This document shows positions 18,611 to 27,634 of a DNA stretch of 45,240 nt, piece after piece. The stretch lies in the NCBI GenBank assembly GCA_035516965.1, contig DATIZR010000030.1:1-45240 (forward strand). Reading direction: 5' to 3'. The notes under the pieces are model-generated. The model searched no databases, was not told the DNA's origin, and saw only the letters and a program-made list of their open reading frames with translations. Positions within the stretch are counted from its first letter, which is position 1, and every line of letters starts with the position of its first letter. The position numbers and the translations under genes are program-made. The DNA is from Nitrospirota bacterium. GTDB lineage: Bacteria > Nitrospirota > UBA9217.

Positions 18611-18831
18611 TGCCGGAAGCGGCGGGTACTATAGGATTACTGCAGCTCTTGAGCTTAGCCGTCGTTCCCGGCTTGACCCGGAATCCATTGGCTTTTTACT
18701 GCAACATTCTACAGCTTAATGTATCCATACCCCAAAAATACCCCGCTCTTTTTTTATCCAATATTCTAATCTATTGCGCATGCTTTCCACAGATTGAATT
18801 AGCTTTTAAGCCGTAGGAAAGAATTTTTTTC
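18611..18831. other. AT-rich intergenic stretch with a REP-like word
   Basis: Between the divergent DUF1499 promoter and the promoter of the secreted-protein run. It holds a REP-like imperfect palindrome (ttcccggcttgacccggaa, 18666-18684) and then a strongly AT-rich tract where the base composition changes from the GC-rich core to the accessory region. No gene is supported. Confidence 0.4.
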
Positions 18832-18861
18832 TTGACGCAAATCTTACAGTGTTGGTATAGT
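18832..18861 (+). promoter_or_regulatory. Sigma-70-type promoter before the secreted-protein run
   Basis: TTGACG (18832-18837) and TATAGT (18856-18861) are separated by 18 bases in an AT-rich tract. The expected transcript would have a leader of about 80 bases and begin with the gene at 18946. Confidence 0.55.
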
Positions 18862-18945
18862 CGTCCTCCATTACTCCTTTAGTAGCTATTCTTATTTTTT
18901 TAGATATGGGATGATCTGTCCTTTTCACGTCTAGGGGGGGGATTG

Positions 18946-19683
18946 GTGGGATTTTCTCGCATGCGATTGCTAAGTGTTACGGAAGGCACAGCCGGGGAGC
19001 AGGCCCTTTCATCACCCCTCTGTCTGCATCGTCCGCCGCGGGTACTTGCCCTGTTGTTCCTCGTTTATTCTCTTTTTATTCTTTCTCCTGTTTCCGCTGA
19101 CACATCCGATGACGATATTGAAGGAGATCTCCAGAAGGACCTCGGTAGGAGCAAGATCGTCGCACACAGCGGCAAGGCCGATCTCACACAGGGGATTGCA
19201 GCGCTGGCGCAGCTGTCGCGACTCAGGACTGTCGCGGTACGGATTCCTGCAACATATCTTCTGCCCGAAGAACGGTTTACACTGCAGGAAAAAAACACGT
19301 ATCTCCACGGCTTGTCGGCAGTCGACCAAGACCGCGCCGTGTCGGATGGCTACCGCAAGGCGCTCAGAGATTATTTGAGTCTTGTCAAAAGCCATTTCCC
19401 CATGGACGATCCTTCCATCAACGCAAAACCTCCCGTTAATGTTCTCAACATCCCTGCCGATACCATCTGTCTGAAAAAGACTGACACTCTCATCATCGGT
19501 AGTCTCCTGAATATACTTCTTAATGGGGCCTTGGAGCCGGCCGGATCTCCAGGCATTTTGGCTACCCGTCAAGTCGGCTACAAAACCATCAATATATCGC
19601 AGCAGAATCAAAATTTGAACATACATCATGCTATCCGGAAGATGGGGAGGACAAGATGGGGGACCATACCCAACGTCGCTTAA
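18946..19683 (+). CDS. Secreted hypothetical protein ahead of the RCC1-repeat gene
   Basis: Not recognised. About 245 residues with a signal peptide after a long charged leader (RVLALLFLVYSLFILSPVSADTSD). The mature part begins acidic and contains a possibly helical segment (YRKALRDYLSLVKSHFPMDD). A run of eight G bases (18934-18941) serves as ribosome site; the GTG at 18946 fits best, a TTG at 18943 and an ATG at 18961 are alternatives. It overlaps the start of the giant RCC1 gene by 28 bases, so the two are probably translated from one message. Its role may be linked to that protein. Confidence 0.6.
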   Translation: MGFSRMRLLSVTEGTAGEQALSSPLCLHRPPRVLALLFLVYSLFILSPVSADTSDDDIEGDLQKDLGRSKIVAHSGKADLTQGIAALAQLSRLRTVAVRIPATYLLPEERFTLQEKNTYLHGLSAVDQDRAVSDGYRKALRDYLSLVKSHFPMDDPSINAKPPVNVLNIPADTICLKKTDTLIIGSLLNILLNGALEPAGSPGILATRQVGYKTINISQQNQNLNIHHAIRKMGRTRWGTIPNVA

Positions 19684-22600
19684 TCCAGAGCAGCAACCGC
19701 CTTATACTCTTTTCCATCATCTTCTGGTATTCCGTCCTTCTGAATGTCTTCTTAATGCCAACCGTTTCATGGGCTGCTGGCCAGACTGTTGCTAGCCAAG
19801 TCGGCTATTACTCGATAAACGACGGGACTCTGTTCACGAGATCTTTAGCTCCGACGAGCGCAGCAGTCGGGAACGGTACTGTATCACAAACTACCAAAAC
19901 CGACGGTGCAGTGCAGTTAACCATCAGCAATTCCCCTGGTTATGCCGATTGTGGTTTTTATTTTAATGCCGGGACGCTCGGAGATTTCAGCGGTCTGGAT
20001 ATCGTGACCGCGGCCGGGTCCGATCCGGTGAGTGTCAATATCTGGTTTGACGTGGATAATAACGGCGAGTTCTTTACGTGGAGCGGGAACGTTTTATCGG
20101 GGTTGAGCAGCGACAAGTACATCCTGGGTCCCGCCAGCGTCCAGAATGTGTTGAATGTCGACGCGAACAGCACGTTTAACTCCCTGATCCCCGGCGGCGG
20201 TAATTATACGCTGGCTCAGTTGAAGAACGGTGCAGCACCTGGAATAACGAGCGGTACCAAAATAGCGATCTGGGTCGGCATTGCCACGGGTGGAGGCAGT
20301 CTAAACGCAACGGTCAGCTCTCTTACGGTAAACCCGGCATCGGTGTCGAGTCACGTGGGATATTACTCGACGAACGACGGAACGCAGTTTACACGGTCAC
20401 TTACTCCGGCGACCACGCCGGTAGGGAGCGGCACGGTGTCGCAGACGGTAAACGCGGACGGCTCAGTGAGGCTGACCATCAACAACTCCCCCGGTTACGC
20501 CGACATCGGTTTCTACCTGCCCGTGGGGACGCTCGGAGATTTCAACGGTCTGGATTTTGTAACCTCGACCGGGTCCGATCCGGTAAGCATCAATATCTGG
20601 TTTGACGCGGACAACAACGGCGAGTTCTTCACGTGGAGCGGGAACGTTTTATCGGACTTGGGCAGCGACAAGTACATCCTGGGTCCTGCCAGCGTCCAGA
20701 ACGTGCTGAATGTCGACGCGAACAGCACGTTTAACTCCCTGATCCCCGGTGGCGGCAATTATACGCTGGCTCAGTTGAAAAATGGAGCAGTTGCAGGCAT
20801 AACCAGCGCCACCAAAATAGCAATCTGGGTCGGAATTGCCACGGGTGGGGGCAGTCTCAGCGCCACGGTCAGCTCTCTTTCAATTAATTCGGCCAATGCC
20901 GGACCGCCGTCAATGGCGATCAACCCGGTCGTGACCCCGACTAACCAGTCCAGCCAGACGATCACCGGGACCATGGACGCCGGCGCGACTATAATCGTCA
21001 CCTGTCCGACAGCGTCGATTAATCCAGTGTCCTACCCGACGACCACGACCTGGCAGGCCATGCTTACGAACATGACCGAGGGGAGCAACGCCATAAGTGT
21101 AACAGCCACAAACCAGGCAGGGAACTCGGACCCGGTGGTAACAGCGATTGTGCTCGACGCCACGCCTCCGGTAACGACGGCCACGCCGCCAGGAGGTGTC
21201 TATCCTCCCGGCATCTCAGTAACGCTCGTATCAAGCGAAACAGCCACGATCTACTTTACGACCGATGGCACTACGCCTACGACGGGTTCCCCGGTCTATA
21301 CGGTGCCTTTCAATTTCTTGGCCTCGACGATACTCAAGTATTTCGCCATAGACAGGGCTGGCAACAGCGAGACGGTGAAGACGGCAGCGTATGTGATTAA
21401 TACCGTGCCGCCTGTGAGAAGCATTGCGATCAACACTGGCGCGGCATATACGAACAGCCAAGCGGTAACCCTCGCACTCAGTTGTTCAAACGTGTCGAGC
21501 CCGTGCGCCCAGATGGCATTCAGCACTGACAATCTATCATGGACACCGTTGGAAGCGTATGCTCAAACCAGGACATGGCAGCTCTCGTCTGGAGACGGGC
21601 AGAAGAATATATATGTGAAATATATAGACACTAATAGCAATACGTCTGTAACAAGCGCAGCAATCATACTTGATACTGAGCCGCCGCTGACGGGGAAAAT
21701 GCCGAAATTGTCAAAACTCTCGGCGGGTGATGCTCATTCGGTGGCTATCGCCGCGAACGGCGCTTTGTGGGTCTGGGGGATGAACGACGAAGGAGAACTC
21801 GGCGACGGAACGTATGCGCCAGACTCCTATCCCGAACAGATCGGCACGGACAAAGCCTGGAGTTCCGTCTCAGCCGGCTTGAGCAGCACTCTGGCCCTGA
21901 AAAACGACGGCACGCTGTGGGCGTGGGGAGATAATTCATACGGTCAATTGGGGGATGGGACAACGGATGCGAAATACGCTCTCGTTTCGATCGGCACGGG
22001 CAGCGATTGGCAAATGATTTCTACGAGCGGACAGCACAGCGTGGCCATCAAAAGGGATGGGACTTTGTGGGCATGGGGCTTCAACTCGAACGGACAGTTA
22101 GGCGACGGAAGCCAGGACGATACATATGTCCCGACCCGGATCGGATCAGACAGTGATTGGGTGTCCGTTTCAGCAGGTTTCTATCATACTGTCGCGCTTA
22201 AATCCAACGGCACCCTCTGGGCCTGGGGATACAACGGTGATGGTCAACTGGGAGACGGTACGAGCGACGATGAATATACCCCTGTGCAGATTGGCGGAGA
22301 GACAGATTGGACCGCCATATCGGCAGGCGCCGATCATACTGTGGCCCTTAAGAGCAATGGCACGATATGGGCATGGGGAGCCAATTGTCATGGCCAGCTT
22401 GGAGACGGCACCGGCGGCGGGTGCTGGGACGGAATTTATGATAACAAGTATGAACCGGTTCAAGTAGGAAGTGATACGAACTGGGTTTCAGTCTCTTCGC
22501 AATACTACGACACCATGGCGCTCAAATCCAATGGCAGCTTGTGGGCTTGGGGAGCAAATTGGAACGGCCAGCTAGGAGACGGGACAACTGACGATCAACA

Positions 22601-25600
22601 TACTCCTGTTCAGATCGGTACGGGGAATACTTGGGTCGCCGTCGCTCCGGGAGTAAGCCACAGCCTTGCGCTATCCGCTGATGGGTCCCTGGTGACATGG
22701 GGATGGAACGGCTACGGACAGCTTGGTGACGGGTCTACAAATGATAGCATAATGCCGCATGTGATAGCTTCGATTCAGGGCTCAGACAACCCATTCGTTA
22801 TTAATGATTGGGATTATATGACGAGCAACGCCTCCGTCAGGCTCACGATGAACGCATGGGATATAACAAGCGGAGTGGCCTTCATGCGGTTCAGCAACGA
22901 CGGGTCAACGTGGTCCGATCCCGAACCGTATGCAGCGACCAGGAACTGGACCCTGAGCGCCGGAGACGGCGTAAAGACCATGTACGCAATGTTCCAGGAT
23001 GCCGCAGGGAACTGGTCGGCTGCCTACAGCAACTGGATTGTTCTCGAATCCGGACCGCCGGTTGTGACTATTAAGACACCTAGCGCTGGTTTTACGACCA
23101 GTAATACGTTCGTGTTGAATTACAGCGTCAGCCAGGATACTTGGGACACCGTGTTTTTGGACGGAGTTGAAACGGACTTTGGCAATGGCGATCTCATTGG
23201 CCCCTTGGATATCGGGACGCATACATTACATATTGATGCAGAGAACGATTTTGATACAGTTGGCTCCGCTGAGGTCACCTTTAGTATCGTTAATACGCCC
23301 ATGACAGTCAACATCACTTCACCAACAGCCGGGATAATTACTGTTAACAACCCGTTGCTCACATATTCCGTGAACTATGGCACAGTAACGGTATTGGTGG
23401 ATGGTTCACCCGTAAATACGGCCTCAGGGGATCATCTGAATCCCTTGACGGAAGGGCCCCATACAATACAGGTTGTGTCTACCGATGCTGCTGCTCAAAC
23501 TGTTTCCAGTGCCGTATCCGTCACAGTCGTATCGCAGCCGACATTTGGATCGGCAGGGCTCTCATTTGTACATCTTGCCGCAGGAAACAACGAGGCGATA
23601 GCGGTTACTGCAGATGGTAATCTTTGGCAGTGGGGCGCGGTCTTTGTCGGCGGTGGAGAGGTGCCTTGGGTGCCTATGGCTTGGCCCAAGGGAATAGTGA
23701 CCAATCATTCCTGGGCGACTGTAGCAGCGGGTGTCACGAGTAATCTCGCGCTGAAAACCGACGGCTCACTATGGGCCTGGGGAAGCAACGACTTTGGGCA
23801 GTTGGGTGACGGTACCGATACCAACTATACCGTTCCCATTCGCATCGGCACGGCAAACGACTGGAAAGTGATTGCAACGGGCGGATTCCACAGCCTTGCT
23901 ATCAAAAAAGACGGCACCTTATGGGCATGGGGACTCAACTCCTACGGTGAGTTGGGCGACAGTACCGACAACTGGAGATATGCACCGGTAAAGATCGGCA
24001 ATGATAAGGATTGGGTGGCGGTAGCCGCTGGATATTATCACAGCGTGGCGCTTAAGTCGGACGGTACTTTATGGGCTTGGGGCGCCAATTGGGACGGGGA
24101 GCTGGGAGACGGTTCGGGAGAAGATCAGTCTGTTCCCGTGCAGGTTAACGGCGATCAAGACTGGGCGATGGTCACTGCCGGTGCTTATCACACGGTAGCC
24201 ATCAAACGCGACGGAACCTTGTGGACATGGGGTGCGAATTGGAACGGCCAACTGGGTGATGGAACCACGGACAGTCGTCCTGCGACGGAATGGATAGAGC
24301 GAAACGCGACGTGGAAGGCAGTTTCGGCCGGGCTTGCCTATACTGTTGCAATCAAGAGCGACGGAACATTATGGGCATGGGGGGGGAATTCAAACGGGCA
24401 ATTAGGCGACGGGACCACGGATGACAAGTATGCGCCTGTGCCGATAGGCTCTGATAATACATGGTCGTCGATCGAAGCAGGAGACAAATTCACGTTGGCA
24501 ATGAAGGCAGACGGTACGTTATGGTCTTGGGGTTTGAACAACTACGGACAGTTGGGCGATGGGACCACCCAGTCTTCGAGCGTGCCTCATTCGTCAAGCA
24601 ATGCCCTTACTCTGAACAATACTATCACCATCAATGAGGGAGCCTATGCTACAAACAACGTAAATGTTGTGCTGAAAATGAATGTCTGGGACGTCTATGG
24701 ACCTGATTTTATCGCTTTTATGAAATTCAGTAACGACGGCGCCACTTGGACTGCTCAGGAGCCGTACGGAATATTCAAAGACTGGATGATAACCTCTGGA
24801 GACGGGGAAAAGACGGTGTACGCCATGTTCCAGGACATCGGCGGCAACTGGTCTGCGCCATTCCGAGCGACTATTCTTCTCGATACAACGCCACCCGTGG
24901 TGACGATACTGTCCCCTGCCGCGGGCCACACGAACAACAATATGCCCTTATTGCGGTATACCGTATCCGATGGAACTGTGGTCGTCTATCTTGACAGCAA
25001 CGGAACCCAAAAATTGTCAGGAGGAGTTCTTGATCCTCAGCCTACAGGCACTCACACGGTGCGGGTGGAGGCAACTGATGCCGCGGGCAATGTTGGGTCT
25101 GCGGAAGTTAGCTTCACGATTGATCCCATCTCGTCCGGACAGGGCAGCTACCTGTTCTCCGATGTGGCCATCAGCAGCAACACGCTGAATACGGCTGCCT
25201 CGGAACAGAGCAGCATCTTCTTTACGATAAACGGACCGAGCACTGTCGCCCTCAAGATCATCCCTGAGAAACTGGGTCCGAATGGGGCGCCCGTGTATGA
25301 GATGTCACAGGTATGTCCGGCTGCCGGTCCCTATCTTTTCACTTGGGATGGACACGACGGCCAGGGGAATATCGTGCCCGATGAGGCGTATCTGTATGTC
25401 TTAGTGGCTTCAGACGGATCAAACACAGTTCTCTATAATCCGCCGGTACCGACGGGAACCGGTAATATAAGCTGTTCTCAAGGTGAAGGCTATGATCCCT
25501 ACCGGAACGAGCCCTTGACCGTTAGTTACAGTGTTTCTCAGCCGGCAAGGGTGAATCTTAGCATTAACTGGTCAGGAAGTGTATTCAAGGTGCTGACCGG

Positions 25601-26072
25601 TGTTCCGAGGGCTGCAAACAGCTATTCTTTTGACTGGAACGGAAGAAGTCCGGAGGGAAGGATCCTTGCCGGAGGAACAGCAACGGCAGTATGCGAGGTT
25701 GCATCGCTTCTGGGAGAGAACGTGATTATCGCGAGCGGCAATACCCCGTTTGTGTCACAACTGAAGACAGATCCGTATGGCATTCAGCTTTCGTATGGCG
25801 AATTCACTCGGATAAGTTATGCATTATCCCGCGATGCGAATATTTCAATCCAGTTAATTTCTCCTTGGGGTTCTGCTGTCAATATACTGAACGGAGAACT
25901 TCAGTCTGCCGGAGTTCATATCGTTCAGTGGAACGGGATTGACCCATCGGATGCATCAGGGAAAAAACTGCAGGTCTTGACAGAGGGGGATTATACGGTT
26001 TCTGTTCAAGCTGTGAATCTGGAAACAGGTGCGAGTTCGAATGCAAAGGGCGTGCTCAAGATATTGAATTAA
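19656..26072 (+). CDS. Giant secreted protein with two RCC1 propellers and FlgD-like C-terminus
   Basis: A 2138-residue exported protein. After a signal peptide (LILFSIIFWYSVLLNVFLMPTVSWAAG) come two near-identical tandem modules of about 180 residues (about 45-225 and 230-415; VGYYS-NDGT-FTRSL start, GNYTLAQLKNGA end). Bacterial Ig-like and chitobiase-C-terminal-like segments follow (IYFTTDGTTPTTGSPVYT, about 506-580). Then seven RCC1-type repeats (about 688-1033) of the form 'HSVALKSDGTLWAWGxNxxGQLGDGT', Ig-like domains, a second set of seven repeats (about 1307-1645), more Ig-like modules, and a C-terminal FlgD/T9SS-like fold (FTWDGHDGQGN, YSFDWNGRSPEG, VQWNGIDPSD). Seven repeats make one complete RCC1 propeller, so it should carry two. 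A surface adhesion or binding role is likely but unproven. The ggggagg ribosome site supports the ATG at 19656. Confidence 0.88.
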   Translation: MGDHTQRRLIQSSNRLILFSIIFWYSVLLNVFLMPTVSWAAGQTVASQVGYYSINDGTLFTRSLAPTSAAVGNGTVSQTTKTDGAVQLTISNSPGYADCGFYFNAGTLGDFSGLDIVTAAGSDPVSVNIWFDVDNNGEFFTWSGNVLSGLSSDKYILGPASVQNVLNVDANSTFNSLIPGGGNYTLAQLKNGAAPGITSGTKIAIWVGIATGGGSLNATVSSLTVNPASVSSHVGYYSTNDGTQFTRSLTPATTPVGSGTVSQTVNADGSVRLTINNSPGYADIGFYLPVGTLGDFNGLDFVTSTGSDPVSINIWFDADNNGEFFTWSGNVLSDLGSDKYILGPASVQNVLNVDANSTFNSLIPGGGNYTLAQLKNGAVAGITSATKIAIWVGIATGGGSLSATVSSLSINSANAGPPSMAINPVVTPTNQSSQTITGTMDAGATIIVTCPTASINPVSYPTTTTWQAMLTNMTEGSNAISVTATNQAGNSDPVVTAIVLDATPPVTTATPPGGVYPPGISVTLVSSETATIYFTTDGTTPTTGSPVYTVPFNFLASTILKYFAIDRAGNSETVKTAAYVINTVPPVRSIAINTGAAYTNSQAVTLALSCSNVSSPCAQMAFSTDNLSWTPLEAYAQTRTWQLSSGDGQKNIYVKYIDTNSNTSVTSAAIILDTEPPLTGKMPKLSKLSAGDAHSVAIAANGALWVWGMNDEGELGDGTYAPDSYPEQIGTDKAWSSVSAGLSSTLALKNDGTLWAWGDNSYGQLGDGTTDAKYALVSIGTGSDWQMISTSGQHSVAIKRDGTLWAWGFNSNGQLGDGSQDDTYVPTRIGSDSDWVSVSAGFYHTVALKSNGTLWAWGYNGDGQLGDGTSDDEYTPVQIGGETDWTAISAGADHTVALKSNGTIWAWGANCHGQLGDGTGGGCWDGIYDNKYEPVQVGSDTNWVSVSSQYYDTMALKSNGSLWAWGANWNGQLGDGTTDDQHTPVQIGTGNTWVAVAPGVSHSLALSADGSLVTWGWNGYGQLGDGSTNDSIMPHVIASIQGSDNPFVINDWDYMTSNASVRLTMNAWDITSGVAFMRFSNDGSTWSDPEPYAATRNWTLSAGDGVKTMYAMFQDAAGNWSAAYSNWIVLESGPPVVTIKTPSAGFTTSNTFVLNYSVSQDTWDTVFLDGVETDFGNGDLIGPLDIGTHTLHIDAENDFDTVGSAEVTFSIVNTPMTVNITSPTAGIITVNNPLLTYSVNYGTVTVLVDGSPVNTASGDHLNPLTEGPHTIQVVSTDAAAQTVSSAVSVTVVSQPTFGSAGLSFVHLAAGNNEAIAVTADGNLWQWGAVFVGGGEVPWVPMAWPKGIVTNHSWATVAAGVTSNLALKTDGSLWAWGSNDFGQLGDGTDTNYTVPIRIGTANDWKVIATGGFHSLAIKKDGTLWAWGLNSYGELGDSTDNWRYAPVKIGNDKDWVAVAAGYYHSVALKSDGTLWAWGANWDGELGDGSGEDQSVPVQVNGDQDWAMVTAGAYHTVAIKRDGTLWTWGANWNGQLGDGTTDSRPATEWIERNATWKAVSAGLAYTVAIKSDGTLWAWGGNSNGQLGDGTTDDKYAPVPIGSDNTWSSIEAGDKFTLAMKADGTLWSWGLNNYGQLGDGTTQSSSVPHSSSNALTLNNTITINEGAYATNNVNVVLKMNVWDVYGPDFIAFMKFSNDGATWTAQEPYGIFKDWMITSGDGEKTVYAMFQDIGGNWSAPFRATILLDTTPPVVTILSPAAGHTNNNMPLLRYTVSDGTVVVYLDSNGTQKLSGGVLDPQPTGTHTVRVEATDAAGNVGSAEVSFTIDPISSGQGSYLFSDVAISSNTLNTAASEQSSIFFTINGPSTVALKIIPEKLGPNGAPVYEMSQVCPAAGPYLFTWDGHDGQGNIVPDEAYLYVLVASDGSNTVLYNPPVPTGTGNISCSQGEGYDPYRNEPLTVSYSVSQPARVNLSINWSGSVFKVLTGVPRAANSYSFDWNGRSPEGRILAGGTATAVCEVASLLGENVIIASGNTPFVSQLKTDPYGIQLSYGEFTRISYALSRDANISIQLISPWGSAVNILNGELQSAGVHIVQWNGIDPSDASGKKLQVLTEGDYTVSVQAVNLETGASSNAKGVLKILN

Positions 26073-26187
26073 TCTTGCTATCTCCTTAAATTGAGGATTG
26101 CTTCGAGGTGCAGATATCATTTTTTAGAAAGCCATAATTTGTATTAAGATCACCAGGGCGACAGATATTAGCCGGGAAGGAAGAAAT

Positions 26188-27576
26188 GTGAAAATAAAAG
26201 CGGTTATTATAATGATAAGTACATTGCTTGCCGCCATAGTTTTGATATTCATACCCGCAGAAGTTCGTGCTGTAACCGAATGCTGTGCCGATTATTGGTG
26301 CGGAGTTAGAGATCGCAATGTATGGGCTGGAGGAGAAACATGGACTCTACCTGGCTATGACCCGTGCATTCCGGGGTATCAATGCTATTGGCAAAAATAT
26401 GCAGTCGGCGGATATTCGCTAAATGTATTAGAAACAAAAGTATTGACGTCGGGTGACGAAAGGTTGGATGTCGTTCATGCCAATAGGACATACACATTCC
26501 CAACCGATCATCACGCATATTCTATTGTGCTTTTATGGGGTCTGAATTGGTGGCCAGGATATGACTACGGGCAAGGACCACTTGTATTTCCAGACCTTTC
26601 GTATCCTGGATCATTTCCCGCATGTATAGACAGCACTATTCCTGCCGAAGCCGTCGATATCATTTGGTCTTGTGTAGCAAATATTCCAGATGGAATATTT
26701 TATCCATGGTTTGTTGATGAAGCTTTTGCAAGTTGTGGGGTATATGCAGTTGTTCCAATATATAATTGTCAAGATGGAGAAACAATGTCATGCTATGATG
26801 GGATAGGCGGTCTCGGCCAAGGTATTTGTAAAAGCGGTATAAAAACGTGTTCAAATCACGAGTGGGATGGGCCATGTGTAGGGCAGGTACTACCGCAGCT
26901 AGATTCATGCGATTTAGAGTTAAGTTGTGGGGTGATGGGCTCAAATTGTGAGTGCTTCAACGGAGAAACTAAGCCATGCTATTACGGGCCTGATTCGACA
27001 CGAGGTAAGGGCATCTGTCATGATGGGACCCAGACGTGTATAGGCGGGAGGTGGGACCCTACCTGCAATGGAGAAGTCTTACCAGAAGCAGAACAATGTG
27101 ACAATCTGGATCATAATTGTAATGGTCTGATTGCGGATGGGTTTGAATGCAAACCCGGCGATACAAAACACTGCTACGAAGGACCTGGTGGAACAGAGGG
27201 CAGGGGGATCTGCCGAGGTGGAACTCAGTCATGCATGAACTGCCAATGGGACCCTACCTGCATTGGAGAAGTCCTGCCTGAAGAGGAACAGTGTGACGAC
27301 AAGGATCATAACTGCAATGGCGAGACTGCGGATGGGTTTGAATGCAAACCGGGCGAGACGAGGCATTGCTACACCGGACCGGATGGAACAGAAAACAAGG
27401 GGATCTGCCGCGGCGGCAGCCAAGCATGTAACTTTTGCCAATGGGACACGGATTGTAAAGGGCAGGTATTGCCTGAGGATACCGAGAAATGCGATGGAAA
27501 AAATCACTTATGCGCGGAGAAGCCGGATACCGGCTGCGATCCTTGTTTAGATAACACTGGAAAGAGTACAACATAA
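26188..27576 (+). CDS. Secreted cysteine-rich repeat protein (MopE-like motif)
   Basis: A 462-residue exported protein with 41 cysteines. Signal peptide: VIIMISTLLAAIVLIFIPAEVRA. The N-terminal 180 residues are unique and rich in Trp, Tyr and Pro. The C-terminal half is built of about four repeats of roughly 60 residues with the pattern CY-GP-GT-G-GIC-GTQ-C-W-P-C-GEVLPE-EQCD-DHNCNG-ADGFECKPG. The CD-x-x-DHNCNG word resembles the MopE-type 'putative metal-binding' repeats of deltaproteobacterial surface proteins. The GTG at 26188 follows gggaagg. More AT-rich than the core genes. It lies between the RCC1 and RHS genes in the same direction; the many cysteines would need a disulfide system, and two such enzymes lie 5-8 kb downstream. 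Confidence 0.78.
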   Translation: MKIKAVIIMISTLLAAIVLIFIPAEVRAVTECCADYWCGVRDRNVWAGGETWTLPGYDPCIPGYQCYWQKYAVGGYSLNVLETKVLTSGDERLDVVHANRTYTFPTDHHAYSIVLLWGLNWWPGYDYGQGPLVFPDLSYPGSFPACIDSTIPAEAVDIIWSCVANIPDGIFYPWFVDEAFASCGVYAVVPIYNCQDGETMSCYDGIGGLGQGICKSGIKTCSNHEWDGPCVGQVLPQLDSCDLELSCGVMGSNCECFNGETKPCYYGPDSTRGKGICHDGTQTCIGGRWDPTCNGEVLPEAEQCDNLDHNCNGLIADGFECKPGDTKHCYEGPGGTEGRGICRGGTQSCMNCQWDPTCIGEVLPEEEQCDDKDHNCNGETADGFECKPGETRHCYTGPDGTENKGICRGGSQACNFCQWDTDCKGQVLPEDTEKCDGKNHLCAEKPDTGCDPCLDNTGKSTT

Positions 27577-27634
27577 TAATAGTAACGAGCAATGACTGGT
27601 GGAAAATAATGATTATAGCGATAGTGGGGGGAGT

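Noticed and set aside
18326-18816. Short plus-strand frames across the DUF1499 promoter and AT-rich gap
   Set aside because: They run antisense to the DUF1499 start or through a REP-like word, with no ribosome site and no protein features.
18900-19010. Possible c-di-GMP (GEMM) riboswitch in the leader of the secreted hypothetical gene
   Set aside because: The G-run and nearby agcc words are suggestive, but the conserved GEMM core and its tetraloop receptor pairing are not present.
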